From Holacanthus passer (lineage: Eukaryota > Chordata > Actinopteri > Pomacanthidae), in the NCBI GenBank assembly GCA_025331565.1, contig JAFREQ010000092.1, forward strand, positions 981,001 to 1,045,000: a stretch of 64,000 bases of DNA, in the 5' to 3' direction. The notes below the pieces were generated by a model. The model was not told the DNA's origin, did no database searches, and saw only the letters and a list, made by a program, of their open reading frames with translations. The position numbers and the translations under genes are program-made. Shown here piece after piece: positions 51,501 through 63,078 of this stretch (the first letter of the stretch is position 1; each line of letters begins with the position of its first letter).

Positions 51501-53507
51501 TTTGTTAAAACAGAATTCAGAATGGAGTTTTCAATAAATGGTCATCAATTAAAGTACAGTAACTCATGGTTGAGGTGCAATTACAGTTCTGTGTTAGGGA
51601 TTACGCTGTAGCTGTGGAGCATATGCACAAAGCCACCATAGCTATAGCACACACTACACCATAGCAAACGTGCAACTCAGCAATGTCTAAACACAATCAG
51701 AGCTACAGCATGCAGTACTCATCTAAATCTAAACCCAGCCTCGGTTTTGGTGATGTTGTTATGAGCCAAAGTTGTGATCAATGGGACATTTTGATCTGAC
51801 AATGACACTTCATTAACAAATTTATTACAATATCACCCTGCTGTAAATATCCATACCAACTATATATAAGTGTGGTTGGTAGTTGGAGATTTATGAGGAG
51901 AATGTGTTTTGGAGGAAGGAATGCCATAGGTGTCACTAAAAGCTGTAGAAAGCATCGATATCTGTATTCTCTTCTGTCCTTGTTCTAAGATTACATCACG
52001 GGTTGATGCTCTCAGAGTCCTTCTTGTTATGTACAGGTTGTTATACGATCATGTGGGCAAATACATTTTTAAACTGCTTATCCAATTTTTCAGCTAATGA
52101 GGGAATCAGCTACATAAAAAATTTGAAACAATAGATTTAGTTATGTCATCTTCTATAATTAAGACTGGAACAGGAGTGACCAGTGTGTAGACCAGGGACC
52201 TTCTCCTGTACTTCTTTGTTCTGCTTGTTCGGGCTTTGCTGGATGAAAAAACAACGACAAAGCTTCTTCTTCTTCTTCTATCTTTTGACTTATATTGACT
52301 TGCTACCACTTTTTACACATGACCTGTCACAGTCAAAAATGTAGTCATTCACTGAGTATAAAAAAACTAAACAGTTAAACTTTCCTACTAAAAGTATCCA
52401 GCCGTTGTTTCCAATAAAAATCATCAAAACTTATTTTCCCTGAAAATGCCATCTAAGTTCACCAGAAATGTTACCTTGTCACTAAACAGTAAACTTTTTC
52501 AGGCTCTCTGTAAAACAGTAAGAGTTCCAGCACACGCTCGGGCAGACTGTTTTTAAACTAGGCAGAAAGATTTAAAAGCCTTTTGTCAGCCCAAATAATT
52601 AATCTAAATCTAACATAATCCAGTGATTAATTTATTTTCCTTTATCAGATAATCCATTAGGCTTGGCAGGCATAACAACATTTGGCAATGGCAGGATCCT
52701 TGGAAAAAAAGATTCTTTGGAGAGATTTGAAAAGAATTCTTGTAAAGTTTCAAGTGTGAGAATATCAATTTCTGCCTGAGATTTGTCATCATGAAATGTG
52801 AAGCACATTGCACGCCGGCTCTGGTATCTTGAGTAGTGATGACAACAGGGATACAGCGTGTTTTGCTTCATGTTTAATATGATTGGAACGGGCTGGCTAG
52901 GGCAGTAAATTTAATGCGGTTATGCCCAGAAATGGTGTAATTGTTTTAAGGATTAAGTATTCCCTATCTCGACATTAATAAAATATCTTTGATAATAACA
53001 AGGTGAAAGCCAAGCTGAGATCCTCCTGACCTTGAGGCTTTGAAAACACACATAAGCACATACTAGACGTGTTATGTAAGAAGAGAATTACACTTTCGCC
53101 TCGTGTTTTCGACAAACTCAGGTACCTGTTGGGTAAGCAGGATGTATCGCACACTACATTCACAAAGTGCCTTCGTGCTCAAGTGAAACTTATGTGCTGT
53201 CAGAACAACTGTGTATCGTGGAAACCACCAAATGTATGGAGCAAAAGGTGAACGCGACCATAACACTTTGAAATGATTTTTTCTCTTCTCACTGCAATAA
53301 AAACATCAGATCTGTGACATACAGAAAAAATCTTAATGTCAGCTGCAGTAAATAATTTTCCGGTCCTTGGCCAGATACAGTATTGGTCATGACTAAAATA
53401 GATATTTAACAGTTTGAGAGACCTGGGTGAGACTGATATCTGGATGAAAAGTATTTGCACATACTTCTGTATTTGATGCAGGACTGCTTGGCTGTTTGGA
53501 CTCTTAC
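45593..53507. other. pappa intron (7.9 kb)
   Basis: Minus-strand donor GTAAGA at 53507 and acceptor CAG ending at 45593; phase 0. Apart from a weak dispersed-repeat match at 51071-51165 the sequence is unremarkable. The block 50220-50370 looks unique and TAAT-rich. No other gene is seen. Confidence 0.8.
51071..51165 (+). repeat. Fragment of dispersed fish repeat
   Basis: GAGGAAAGACCAGGAGGTCA, TCAAAATCTGGGAATT, CCCTGAGAGCTTGAATGT and AAATTTCAAGGTAATCTGTG follow, in order, a common teleost repeat (..TCACCAAAGTC..CCTCTGGG.ACCATGAATGT..AAATTTCATGGCAATCC..). The match is partial and degraded. Confidence 0.45.
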
Positions 53508-53579
53508 CTCACACGACTGGATGCAATGGATGTGTCGAGGGTCAGGGTACCACTTCATCATCCCCGTGCAGACTATGCT
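53508..53579 (-). CDS. pappa: pappalysin-1, short exon (end of last Sushi module)
   Basis: This 72-bp, phase 0-0 exon encodes SIVCTGMMKWYPDPRHIHCI and QSCE. The acceptor is TTTTTCAG and the donor GTAAGA. The VCTG..KWYPDP..IHCIQSCE sequence closes the fifth Sushi/SCR module, and its last cysteine begins the following Lin-12/Notch repeat. The exon is small but matches the family end to end and joins its neighbours in frame. Confidence 0.92.
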
Positions 53580-56310
53580 CTGAAAAACGAGCACATGAGG
53601 ACAACGGTTGAGCAACACAGTGACAGGAAATGGATAACCACTGCGTTTGCCAAAAAAACAATAGTACGCTCACTCGCAAAATCATTTCTTATTTTTTATT
53701 GCACTGTTGATTAACGGAAGATAGGAGACATATTTTCTCGCTTATTCTGATACGTGAATTGACGGCTAAACATACTTTGTCATTTTTAAGTTGGACATAA
53801 TTTGGGGCAGACTTTACGGCGAGATTGTCACCAAAAACACAGCAAAGTTCTGGGAAAGCTGAGCATTATTATTATTTTTATTATCCTGACAAAAGAGGAA
53901 ACATAATAACGTGGAAATGGAAAGGAGTGAACGTGAAATACAACTTGTATGTGGATACAAGTAATAAACAGTCTTCTCCATGTGTGCTTATAGTTTAGTG
54001 CTTTAATAACAAAACAACAAATTATAATCATAAGAGTGTAGACTAAATACAGTTATGGTACCTTTTTGCCAATGATCCACTTTGTTATATAAAAACGAGC
54101 CAGACTACATCTTGCATTCATTGCGATTGCAGACCGTGCCGATATCCTATTGTTTTCATGCACATATGCAGTACATTATGACAATTTCAAGCTTTTGCTG
54201 CCTCTTGCAGTGTTTGTTGTGCATGAAAACCTTGTGATGGAAAAATAATAATTGTCTTATACAGCTTAAGTGGACGCAAAACTCAAAATTTTGTGGTGAA
54301 ATTCGGGTGAGGCTGTGGTCTTCTGTCATTTATTTGACCCCGGGAATTTACAAGGTGGTTAGCAGATAGCTGATTGACTAACAAATATGGACAGAGAAAG
54401 CGGATCCTCCCCTGTGATTTCCTGAGCAGCCTGACCCAGCGAGGGAGACCTGATTCTGAAGTATGTGAGATAACACAATGCCTTGAAATCACAAGGCAGT
54501 GTCAGAGATATGGCGTAAGTAACAAGACCTGCATCCAACTATTTGACCTTGGCAAGGGTGGATTAACTGGCTGGCTGGCTGACTGACCACCCAAAAGTAA
54601 GGCAGTGTTTGCGACAGCGTTAACGTAGAAGCGATTCCTGAGATATGATATTGGGTAATATGACCCACCTTTAAAGCAAAACAACAGTGCTCTAACTCCG
54701 ACCCAAGATCTGACATTCCTGTGAGTGTGTTCATGGTGACTTGTATACACGGTGTGTGTTAGAGATGTGTGTGTTTCCTGAAAGGCTTGACGTCAACTGG
54801 AACCTTTGCTCTTGCTATCTGCCTGCGGTTTCCAGTAAGGCAACACTCGAATGATAACGAAGGCACACTCACATACAGATGAGGTGGATTTTGTTGTGTG
54901 ATAGTGTGTGATTAGCGGCTGCAGCTGGGGAATTAAAAATGTTATCCTAGTAAATTTTAAAGGATCCTGCCCTGCCAGTGATTCAAACGTCTGATATGAA
55001 ACACATTTGCACATATTGTGATGAACTCAAACATCTCAGCTGTAATATGATAGAGGGATTCATTTTTATGCATTTTCAGCACCTCAAGGAGGCTTTTGAT
55101 GTCATTTGAGATCATTTCTATTCAAATAAATTCTGCAATTTATGTGTTTTTGTTACTGCACTCGCTGAAATGTCTCCATTTAAAAAGCAGTTCTGGTGTC
55201 ATGGATGTTTAGAAATATTACTTAAACTGGAAAGGAGTTGTTTAAAATTACTTTTAATGCAGCGATAAGACAATTGCAATTTTCTGCAGCTGTACAAACA
55301 ATGTGTCCGATCATTTAAGTAGACTCGACTGAACATGACGCCTAACTCCAGAAACCTCACTGATCTTTATTAGTAAAAGCTGGAAATTATGTCACCCCAC
55401 CGGCTGGTTATTCCATTTTTTTTTTTCTTTACTTTAGCTCCTTTTGAAATTTGAATGTAGTAGTATTATTTACAGTGTAAAAAGAAAGGACATGAATCCA
55501 CGAGGATGCTTTGTTTTGCACCTGATATGCATGTATCTCATTTCAAATTCTGAGTCAAAGCACAAACCCTTTGTGAAGTTCTTCTATTTTAATGAGAACT
55601 TTTTGCTCATCGTAAAACTAAGCCTGAAATGTTTCATAATCAAGAACACAGCCTCCATCAAGAGATTTAAGGTGGTACTAAGGTTCATAAAGACATGAGC
55701 GGCCAGAGATATAAATGTTCATTCAGGAGTGTGAATTCTGTTGCAAATATGTATGTTAGCAAACCCTCTATGTTTTTTGTATGTCGACTGTCTTAAACTG
55801 TAAAGACCTTTGCTTTGTGTTTATCAGTAAAGGTGAGCCAGTCTGGAGCAGTAGCTCAGTATGATCCATGTTGTTGTTCAGACCACCAGATGTTTGGATG
55901 TATTATTCATTCTGATGGGTGTTTTTGTGTAAAAATCTCAGCGCTGTTTGTCAGCGGATCAGCTTTCATGGCGCCCCGGACTGGTCGCATGGCAGCAAGC
56001 AAGCAAAACAACGAGTGTTTACCAAAAGCTGCCAAGAGTTTCCAAATGGTAGCAAAACCACAATCCCTTGCGCAGTTGCAGTTATTTAAACCAATCAAGC
56101 TATCTCATTTTTCACATCATGCCTCATCATGTAAAATGAGACAGCTTAGCGACAGGTGTCACCGGTTCTGCAAGCTGATCTGTACAGCAGCCCTCCTCTA
56201 AGCTCTGTACCTGATTGAGCTGGATCAAATGAACATCAATTAGAAGCATATATTTAGAATAAAAACAGCTTTTGACAGTTATGGATTTTTTTCAAAATTA
56301 ACTCAGTTAA

Positions 56311-56939
56311 ATTGCACTTTAAAAGGCCATATCATGCTTTTTGGGTTTGTCCCTTTCCTTTAGTGTATTACAAATTACAACTGTAGTCACAAAACCCAAA
56401 GTCCAAGCCAAAGGGAGTCTCCCACAGAAAACACTGTTAGTCCAGCCTCTTCTTCTACTTGTCTACCGAAGGAGCTTTTCATGCCTGGGGTATTACCAAG
56501 GGGATTGGTCCGACCAGGAATTTGACTACAGGGATTATGAAGACAGGGAGGGTTCATGTGGGGACGGGAGAGTTAATATGTAAGTATCCATCCTACATAC
56601 ACCGTGTTGATAAGTCCGAGAGTATTTTCTTTTGTGAATCATTTACTTTCTTTGGTATTTATTTTTTCCCGTGTTTTGAACAGCGAGACTTGTGTGACGT
56701 TATTACTGCGTTGAAATAAATTGACAGAACATTCAGTCTCCTCGCTGGTTGCTCTGACAGAGACAGGAGCTAAAATGGAGAGGTTTTGGACAGAGGGTGA
56801 ATAGAGGTGCTGCAGGAATGTTCAGTATGAGAAACATAATGTGCTGTTTGAACATTAAAGCATGTCAGCCTGTTGTTAAACTGTGTTGAAATAAACTATT
56901 GACTGAACATTCAGTGTCTTTGCTGGTTGTTCTGGCACA
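56311..56939 (+). mobile_element. Teleost dispersed repeat with internal duplication
   Basis: It opens with TTGCACTTTAAAAGGCCATA then TCATGCTTTTTGGG, followed by CTTTCCTTTAGTGTATTACA, CCAAAGGGAGTCTCCCACAG and AAAACACTG. These are the landmarks of a frequent percomorph repeat. The 3' part contains two similar ~55-bp blocks, starting at 56710 and 56884 (both GTTGAAATAAA.. then ..ACATTCAGT..CTGGTTG.TCTG), so it carries an internal duplication. It has no ORF of its own. Confidence 0.55.
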
Positions 56940-57879
56940 TTCAGCATCATTAACATGACCACTTTTACCGTTGCATTGATGTTAAAAGGCAGCTCGCTTC
57001 CTGGATGACTTTGAAAATCATTAGTCGGGGGCAGCTCCAAAGTTTTTTTATATTATTTTACTGTTTTTTGGGGGTTTTTGTAGGTTAGCGCATCATTTTT
57101 GCCGTTGGCATGTTGGTCAGCTAATGTGGCTACTCCCACTGTCTCAGGAGATGTTGGACTAATGTTGTAATATTAAGGGACAGTCAAGAGAAACAGTAGG
57201 AAAGGTTCATTCCAGTATTTTTACAATTAGGTCTTCTTTAAAAACTTTTTTTTACATATTTTGGTATCTAAATGTCTAATAGGTACAAAAAGTTTTGGAA
57301 CTGTTCCAGTAGATCACTTCAGCCGGCAGCTGCAAATGGCAATGACCTCAAGGAGGCCTTGGACACAACACATTTTTAACAGAAAGTTGCATTAAGAAGA
57401 TGAGATTGAAAGATTTTCCAGGCAAGGTGAATCTAATGAAAGACACCTTTGGGTTGCATTATGACGAAGATCCAGTGTTTTGGCAGCTGGAGTCGTACTA
57501 GGGGTTAAAGGTCATAATATCTTGGCCTCTTCAAATTCATATTTGACATTTCATTTTTTAGCCCATCTCTTCAAGTCTACCAAATTTATAGAAGCCTAAT
57601 ACCAAATCGTTAGAGTTAAGAAAACAGTGGTCATCTGGGAGGCAGTAGATGAATCTAAAAATTCGTGGTATGGTTTTGGAAATGGTCAGCAACTTTGTAA
57701 AGTACATAAATAAATACATAAAGTATGAACCTTTAAAGCAGGGTGGTGGAGGTTTCATCCTAGGTTTTACATACTGGCAGCATTTAAGCTGCTGTTGTAA
57801 AAGGCCAAAACTTCCTTGGTATGTGAGCAAACCAACAGACAGCAGGAAAAGCCAACATGTTGAGGAAGAGACCAGGAGA

Positions 57880-58001
57880 TTTGTTGCGACAGTAGCCTTC
57901 TGCCTCTGTGTCTGCCGTCCATGTGGACTGTGCTCGTGTAATACACACAAACACAAATTTCCCCATCGTGGGATGAAAAAAGGAATATCTTATCTTATCT
58001 C
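57880..58001 (+). mobile_element. LINE-type 3' tail with (ATCTT)n
   Basis: AACACAAATTTCCCCATCGTG then GGATGAAAAAAGGAATATCT followed by TATCTTATCTC is the characteristic 3' end of a fish LINE/SINE group (AATTTCCCC..TGGGA..AATAAAGGAATATCTTATCTTATC). The body is 5' truncated and no ORF remains. Confidence 0.6.
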
Positions 58002-58148
58002 ACCTTATTATACATAGACTCTACTAATTGTTCATTGGTTAGAGAAAAATGTACTTTATTGTCCCTGAGTTGTGTAGCATTTGATTTGTCAACTCAAACC
58101 GAATAATTGGAGAAAAACCTAACTGGACTCCCCTCTCAGGTATCTCAC

Positions 58149-58270
58149 CTGGACTTTAGTGGGTAGCATCCAGTGCTTTAAAGAGTCCGCTGTAGTGCCG
58201 TTGGGAAGGACCACAGGGTCACGCAGATCCATGTCCAGAGCCACAATGCATGTTGGGTAGCAAACAGCAC
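58149..58270 (-). CDS. pappa: pappalysin-1, exon in fifth Sushi module
   Basis: This 122-bp exon completes a Gly codon (phase 1 intron upstream), then reads AVCYPTCIVALDMDLRDPVV, LPNGTTADSLKHWMLPTKVQ. The acceptor is CTTGCAG and the donor GTGAGA (phase 0). GAVC.P.C....DPV.LP..TAD.L.HWM.P.KVQ is the long, non-canonical middle of the last Sushi module of PAPP-A. NGT is a potential N-glycosylation site. It joins in frame to the previous and next exons. Confidence 0.92.
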
Positions 58271-59335
58271 CTGCAAGGAAAAAGAAGAAAAAAAAAAACA
58301 CAAATCAAATAACACTTACCTCTAAACCTCATTAGCATCTGTTGAATTTATTCATGTTTAAACATTGAGGAAAAAACAGACCGCATGACTTCAAACCATG
58401 TCGTCATCTGTCATCTGAACTCTTTGCCAACATCACTGTAGGAGGGCTTCAACCGTGTGTGCGTATGTGTGTGTGAGAGAGTCTTGTCTGTTTGTTCAAG
58501 TTCTCAGAGAGTCTCATCCTGCCATTTAATAACAAATGTTTCTCCTTATAGCTCGACAAACTCTCCATAACACAGTTTTTGTCTGCTTGCCAGTATGTAA
58601 TGTCATGATTTACATTTCAGTTTGACAACGCCAAACTAATATAGCATTTTAATGTTCAACATTAAATGCATAAATGCAAAGTGTTTAAGCATAAAATCTA
58701 TTTATTTATGTAGTACAAAGTGCTTATGTTGTGTCTATCTCTGCAAAAGCCAAATTTGGTATTTCAACAATAGAAGACATTTAGACTTTTTTATTTGCAT
58801 CTGGATCCAGATGTGCATCAATATACACACAATGTGGTGTAATTGGCTAGTTACATACATACATATACAAGATGACATGACCATTTGAAACTTTAAACTT
58901 AGGCGTAAATAAATCATGATTTTAAAGATCCAACTGTGTCACAGCTGCTTCGAGATGGTTGTACAAATCATGCTGTCATATGTTCTGCATTTCTTGTCTC
59001 ACAATCACCATTTTCAGACTTTTTTTTTTATTCTTGTCCACTATCTTCACTTGAATCTGGATCGGGTTATTTTATATAGTGTAAGCTGGACTCAAATCAA
59101 AGACTACCAATAGAAAATGAAGAGGGCGTGTGAGAAGAGGAGAAAGTGATGACAAAAAGATACTCTCTGGTCTGACCGCTGTGTCTGTTCAGTTGAGTGG
59201 TGTGTAACCAGACAAGCTAATGACCAGGCAGGCTACTGTGTATGGCTTTATTTTGTTTGACAGAAGGAAGAGAATATAATCAGGACTGTTTACTTGACAG
59301 ATTACACTCTTATCCCTTGACAAGGTTATACTCAC
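58271..59335. other. pappa intron (1.1 kb)
   Basis: Minus-strand donor GTGAGT at 59335 and acceptor TTTTTCCTTGCAG; phase 1. No repeat or gene is recognised. Confidence 0.85.
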
Positions 59336-59468
59336 CGACATCAGTTCCCTGGTCACAGCTGTATTCTACAGAGTTGAGATCAGGAGGAAGAGAGCATGAT
59401 CCCTGAAGCTTAGAGCACATGGTGAACTCTGTTGTCCATTCACCATCCTTAGTGCAGCGAATCTCACT
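59336..59468 (-). CDS. pappa: pappalysin-1, exon spanning Sushi 4/5 boundary
   Basis: This 133-bp exon encodes SEIRCTKDGEWTTEFTMCSK, then LQGSCSLPPDLNSVEYSCDQ, then GTDV plus the first base of a Gly codon. The acceptor is TTTGTTTGCAG (phase 0) and the donor GTGAGT (phase 1). It gives the end of Sushi module 4 (RCTKDGEWT...MC) and the start of module 5 (LQG.CS.PP..LNSVEY.C). Exon borders fall inside modules, as in the vertebrate gene. The open frame extends a few codons into the intron at either side; those codons are not coding. Confidence 0.92.
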
Positions 59469-60222
59469 CTGCAAACAAACACAGACACTAAAATTCATTA
59501 CAGTCATCAGGGGACTATGTGCGGTTTACACTTCTGTTGTACTGTCTTCACACAACTCAAGGAGAAGTCAGTCAGTCAGTTGTGTTCCAACCATAATTTA
59601 GTAGTCTACTATTGTTTTACATTAAAGAGAAACTCCCCACACAGACAGGCATTGTTAGATGAGTCAATCGTCACATGAATACTGTTTTAACATCACAACA
59701 ATTTAAATGCTTTTGTCTCAAAGCTGTTGAACGTGACACGCATACTAAATGTGGCTTCACTGAAGAATTGGTGCCCAGAAATTCAAAGGAACATTCTCTA
59801 GAGACTGTATAAAAAAACTTTATATTGCACAACTAATTCGACCATGTCATCCACACTAGAGAAAATTAATGGAAGTACACATTATTTATAATATTATGGC
59901 AGCTATGTTTCCTCATGCTTCACTACTGGATAATCCCAAAAACGATTCTTCTTAAAGTCTGGTGAATTACGACAATAATGCGGCGACATGTTCATGACAA
60001 GGTGTCAGGGATGCGTGGCTGCAGCTAAAGCCGCAGCTATTGTGCAGACAGTTTTTGTTGTTCTGAGAGGAATGGCTGTAGTTTATCATGTCTGTCGTCA
60101 AAGAAAATTTGATTTTAAAAATGTAGATTTAGACTACTTCAGCAGTGCATTCATTGTGTATGTGATCAAAAAAACACTTGTATTTGGCTTGTGGAGTAAA
60201 TGTACAGCTGTTGAAATCTTAC
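59469..60222. other. pappa intron (0.75 kb)
   Basis: Minus-strand donor GTAAGA at 60222 and acceptor TTTGCAG ending at 59469; phase 0. Nothing further is recognised. Confidence 0.85.
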
Positions 60223-60391
60223 ATTATCTGTTGCCTCTGGGCACTGCAGGGTGCACCGGGTGTCAAAGTACAGGCCGTTGGTGCAGGTGTACATGCCCTG
60301 GAATACATCAGGGAGGGCTGGGCAGGACATCGGCTCACAGTTAGTCTCCTCCCACTGCCCTCCCTCCAGGCACTCCAGTTTGAAGTACTTC
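60223..60391 (-). CDS. pappa: pappalysin-1, exon spanning Sushi 3/4 boundary
   Basis: This 169-bp exon completes an Arg codon, then encodes KYFKLECLEGGQWEETNCEP, MSCPALPDVFQGMYTCTNGL, YFDTRCTLQCPEATDN. The acceptor is TGTCTCTAG (phase 2) and the donor GTAAGA (phase 0). Six cysteines in Sushi spacing close module 3 and open module 4. No long minus-strand frame starts here with ATG, so the exon must be read from the splice sites; the overlapping frames on both strands are shadows. In mammals Sushi modules 3 and 4 bind cell-surface glycosaminoglycan. Confidence 0.9.
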
Positions 60392-61987
60392 CTAGAGACA
60401 ACAGGAAATTACATTTGGAGGACTTTAAAATAGTTGCAATAGAAAATGGTGTTATGTGGCCAGTGTGTGGCCAATACTGTCACACTGTTTCGGTGGCAGC
60501 TAGTTCATGCTCAGTTCTCTTTTCATTCTGAACATTTTGTTGTACATTAGTACCAGATGATGTTTCACAGATATGATCAACCAATTGTGTTGTAAAAGTA
60601 GTAGTGGTGTGTGGTACAGAGCACGAAAGAGGACATTTATTTCTTAAAAAAATGTTGGGTGTATTGAGTTTACTATAACAAACTCCCTCTAGAAACACAT
60701 GTACTCTATAACCCTGCTGACCTTCTCTATTGTCCCATTTTACTTTTACGGTTTCAATAACAAAAAGCATACTGAGCGCGGAGGACTGCCCATTATACAG
60801 TAAAAAAGATCTCCGGTGTTGTGCATGTAGTGTATAAATGCAACAGCATGTGTTACAGTATAAATTTATGTGGGTACATGTGTCAAAGGTAAGAGTAAAA
60901 AGCCTGTTTAAAGCTCTTTAATAGCTGCTGCTGTTCACTTTCACATGTTGGACTAATAAAGCATCAGGGGTTATTAAAATGTTTACACGTATGTTTGAGA
61001 AAGCGTAACTCATAAAGATACCCAGCTGCACATGGATCTTTACATGGAATAGTTCTTCACCGTATTGGACGTTTTATGTAGTAAAAACTATAATATGTAT
61101 ATTTTTACTGGCCTTATATGATGGTAAAAGTCAGCTTGTTAGATATTAAAATTCAACACATTACAACAAGGAAAATATAGCATTGTGATGTATATGCGGT
61201 ACAAGAACTCGACAACTTGATTGCAACTCATACACACTTAAATGAGTGAGGAGAGATATCTGACTCCATGCAAAGCAGGATGTGAAGTTACCCCAGAGGC
61301 TGTGTCTCCTCCTATTAGAAAACCCTCATCTCATTAACAACATGTAAACTGTGTTCAGTAATGAGCAGTTACCCAATGAATACAATTGGAAATGTAATGA
61401 CTAGGCCCAGTTAGCAGCGGTACATGTTTTATTGGACCCTAATGTGAGCTTGTTCCGAAACAGAATATCCTTTTACAGATGATGGGCCGAAAAATGCCTC
61501 TTTAAACTGTACCCATCGATATTTAAAACTTTGCCCTGTGGGGGTTTGAGCGTTCATGTGATGCATTGTTGTACTGTTGCATAAAATATTTAAATCAAAG
61601 ATCTTAATTTTATTAAGCAATGCGTAATGGGAATCTTGTAAAATAAAGGAAAAGAAGGAATTTCCTCCATTACGCAGGGAGGCATGTGTGATAAAACGCT
61701 GCATTTACTTTGGTCTGCTGTCTACGCAGGCTTACTAATATTTAAAGACATTCCACGACCAACATTTTGTGATTAAAGTCCATTGTTCCTGCAGTTTTTT
61801 ATGTCACTGTACATAAAAAGACATAATATGCGAGAAATCTTTAATCTGATTGATAATTTAAGGTGTCAGTCAGAACGCAGAACCCTTTGGAAAGAACCCC
61901 ATACATTTTTCATGAGTGATCCTAGTGTAAATGCCCCTCCAAATCCAGCTGTACTCTCTGTCCTCTGAGCTGTCCCAAAACACTTAC
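60392..61987. other. pappa intron (1.6 kb)
   Basis: Minus-strand donor GTAAGT at 61987 and acceptor CTCTAG ending at 60392; phase 2. AT-rich; no gene or clear repeat. Confidence 0.85.
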
Positions 61988-62201
61988 CTCGGTGTCTTCT
62001 TCTTGAGGCTCCCTCTTACATAGTGGCCTGTGTTGCATTTGTAACGGCAGACAGAGCCGACATCGTGCCCCGAGGTCAGACAGTCTGCTGTTAGCAGCTT
62101 GGCATCGGGTATGTTTGGAACCTCCGGACACTCGATCTTGCAGTAGGCCTCTGGGAGAGACCACAGTCCGTCCTCCAAACACACCAACCTGTCACTGTCA
62201 C
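61988..62201 (-). CDS. pappa: pappalysin-1, exon spanning Sushi 2/3 boundary
   Basis: This 214-bp exon, the most 5' pappa exon in the window, begins two bases into a codon (acceptor CTCCTCAG). It reads DSDRLVCLEDGLWSLPEAYC, KIECPEVPNIPDAKLLTADC, LTSGHDVGSVCRYKCNTGHY, VRGSLKKKTP, ending two bases into an Arg codon (donor GTAAGT). RLVCLEDG.WS.PEAYC closes one Sushi module and C..VPNIPDA...T..C...HDVGS.C.YKC opens the next. The protein is a secreted, dimeric metzincin metalloprotease that cleaves IGFBP-4 and IGFBP-5 to release IGF; the catalytic HExxH domain lies upstream, outside the window. The seven exons give 311 residues in one frame. Confidence 0.92.
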
Positions 62202-63078
62202 CTGAGGAGGGGAGAGCCAGAAGGAGGGGAGATGGACAGGGAGCGGATTTTAATTCAACAAGATTTCAAAGTATAGTAGACGAATGTGCAATGCAAAAAA
62301 ATGTACGCGGTGAACAATGTTGTTTTTCTACTTTTATCTGTATTATTCTAAACTGTGTTCTACTGATGAATGGAATCTGTTTTTGTGCTGCATCATTGAT
62401 TCTACCATTGTACAACCATATAATCTACTTCTCATCTGTGTTGAATGATGAGGTTAATGATCATTAGAAATGAGAAAAAGTATCTTCAGAAAGAGTCCGA
62501 GTTATTCAGTGTAGGATTTGACTTCACCTCTACAGCATTTTGCCAGTACCTGAATGAAACCGTTTACCGTCTACTTTTCTTGAGACTATCTGAAGTTTGC
62601 AAGCATTACCTTTACCATTAGAGTACCGTTAGACACTGAGCAATTGACATTGGAGCAGCAAAAATATTGAATTGAACAATGGTTCATTTACTTGTTTATG
62701 AATTCAAGATCAACATCATGACTTTATTTCTGTCCCAAAAACATTCTGGTTGTGTTTCACGGCTCTGTCTTGTACAGTTACGAGAAGAAGGAAAATATGG
62801 CTTCAGCATTGCCCAAAGCTAATATTTTCTATGCCTGTATGGCCCCATATGAAGCGTGAGTGTTGCTATGTCAACACCCTAAACCTTTCACAATTTTTAT
62901 TGGGTCTATAAAATGTAATGAATCGTTAACATGGCATCACATTTTTTATAAGCTATTTAAAAATCGTGCTGGTGTTGTGATTATCAAAATCCATTACAGC
63001 TGAATGTGTGTACTGAATTCTTATTAGCTATACAGTGTGTCTTCACGAATGAGTAATGCGTGATGGCCTCCAAAAATA
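62202..63078. other. pappa intron, no gene seen
   Basis: AT-rich noncoding sequence 5' of the first visible pappa exon. It ends against the retroelement remnant at 63079. The intron continues beyond the window. Confidence 0.7.

Larger units (their letters stand above)
53580..58148. other. pappa intron (4.6 kb)
   Basis: Minus-strand donor GTGAGA at 58148 and acceptor CAG ending at 53580; phase 0. It holds a teleost repeat at about 56311-56939 and a LINE-type 3' tail at about 57880-58001. The open frame 55815-56201 and others show no family motif. No other gene is seen. Confidence 0.8.

Noticed and set aside
16642..62201. Assignment as ASTN1 next to PAPPA2
   Set aside because: That pair is also tail to tail, but the residues of the last two astrotactin exons and the pappalysin C terminus fit ASTN2 and PAPPA better. 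A phylogeny would settle it.
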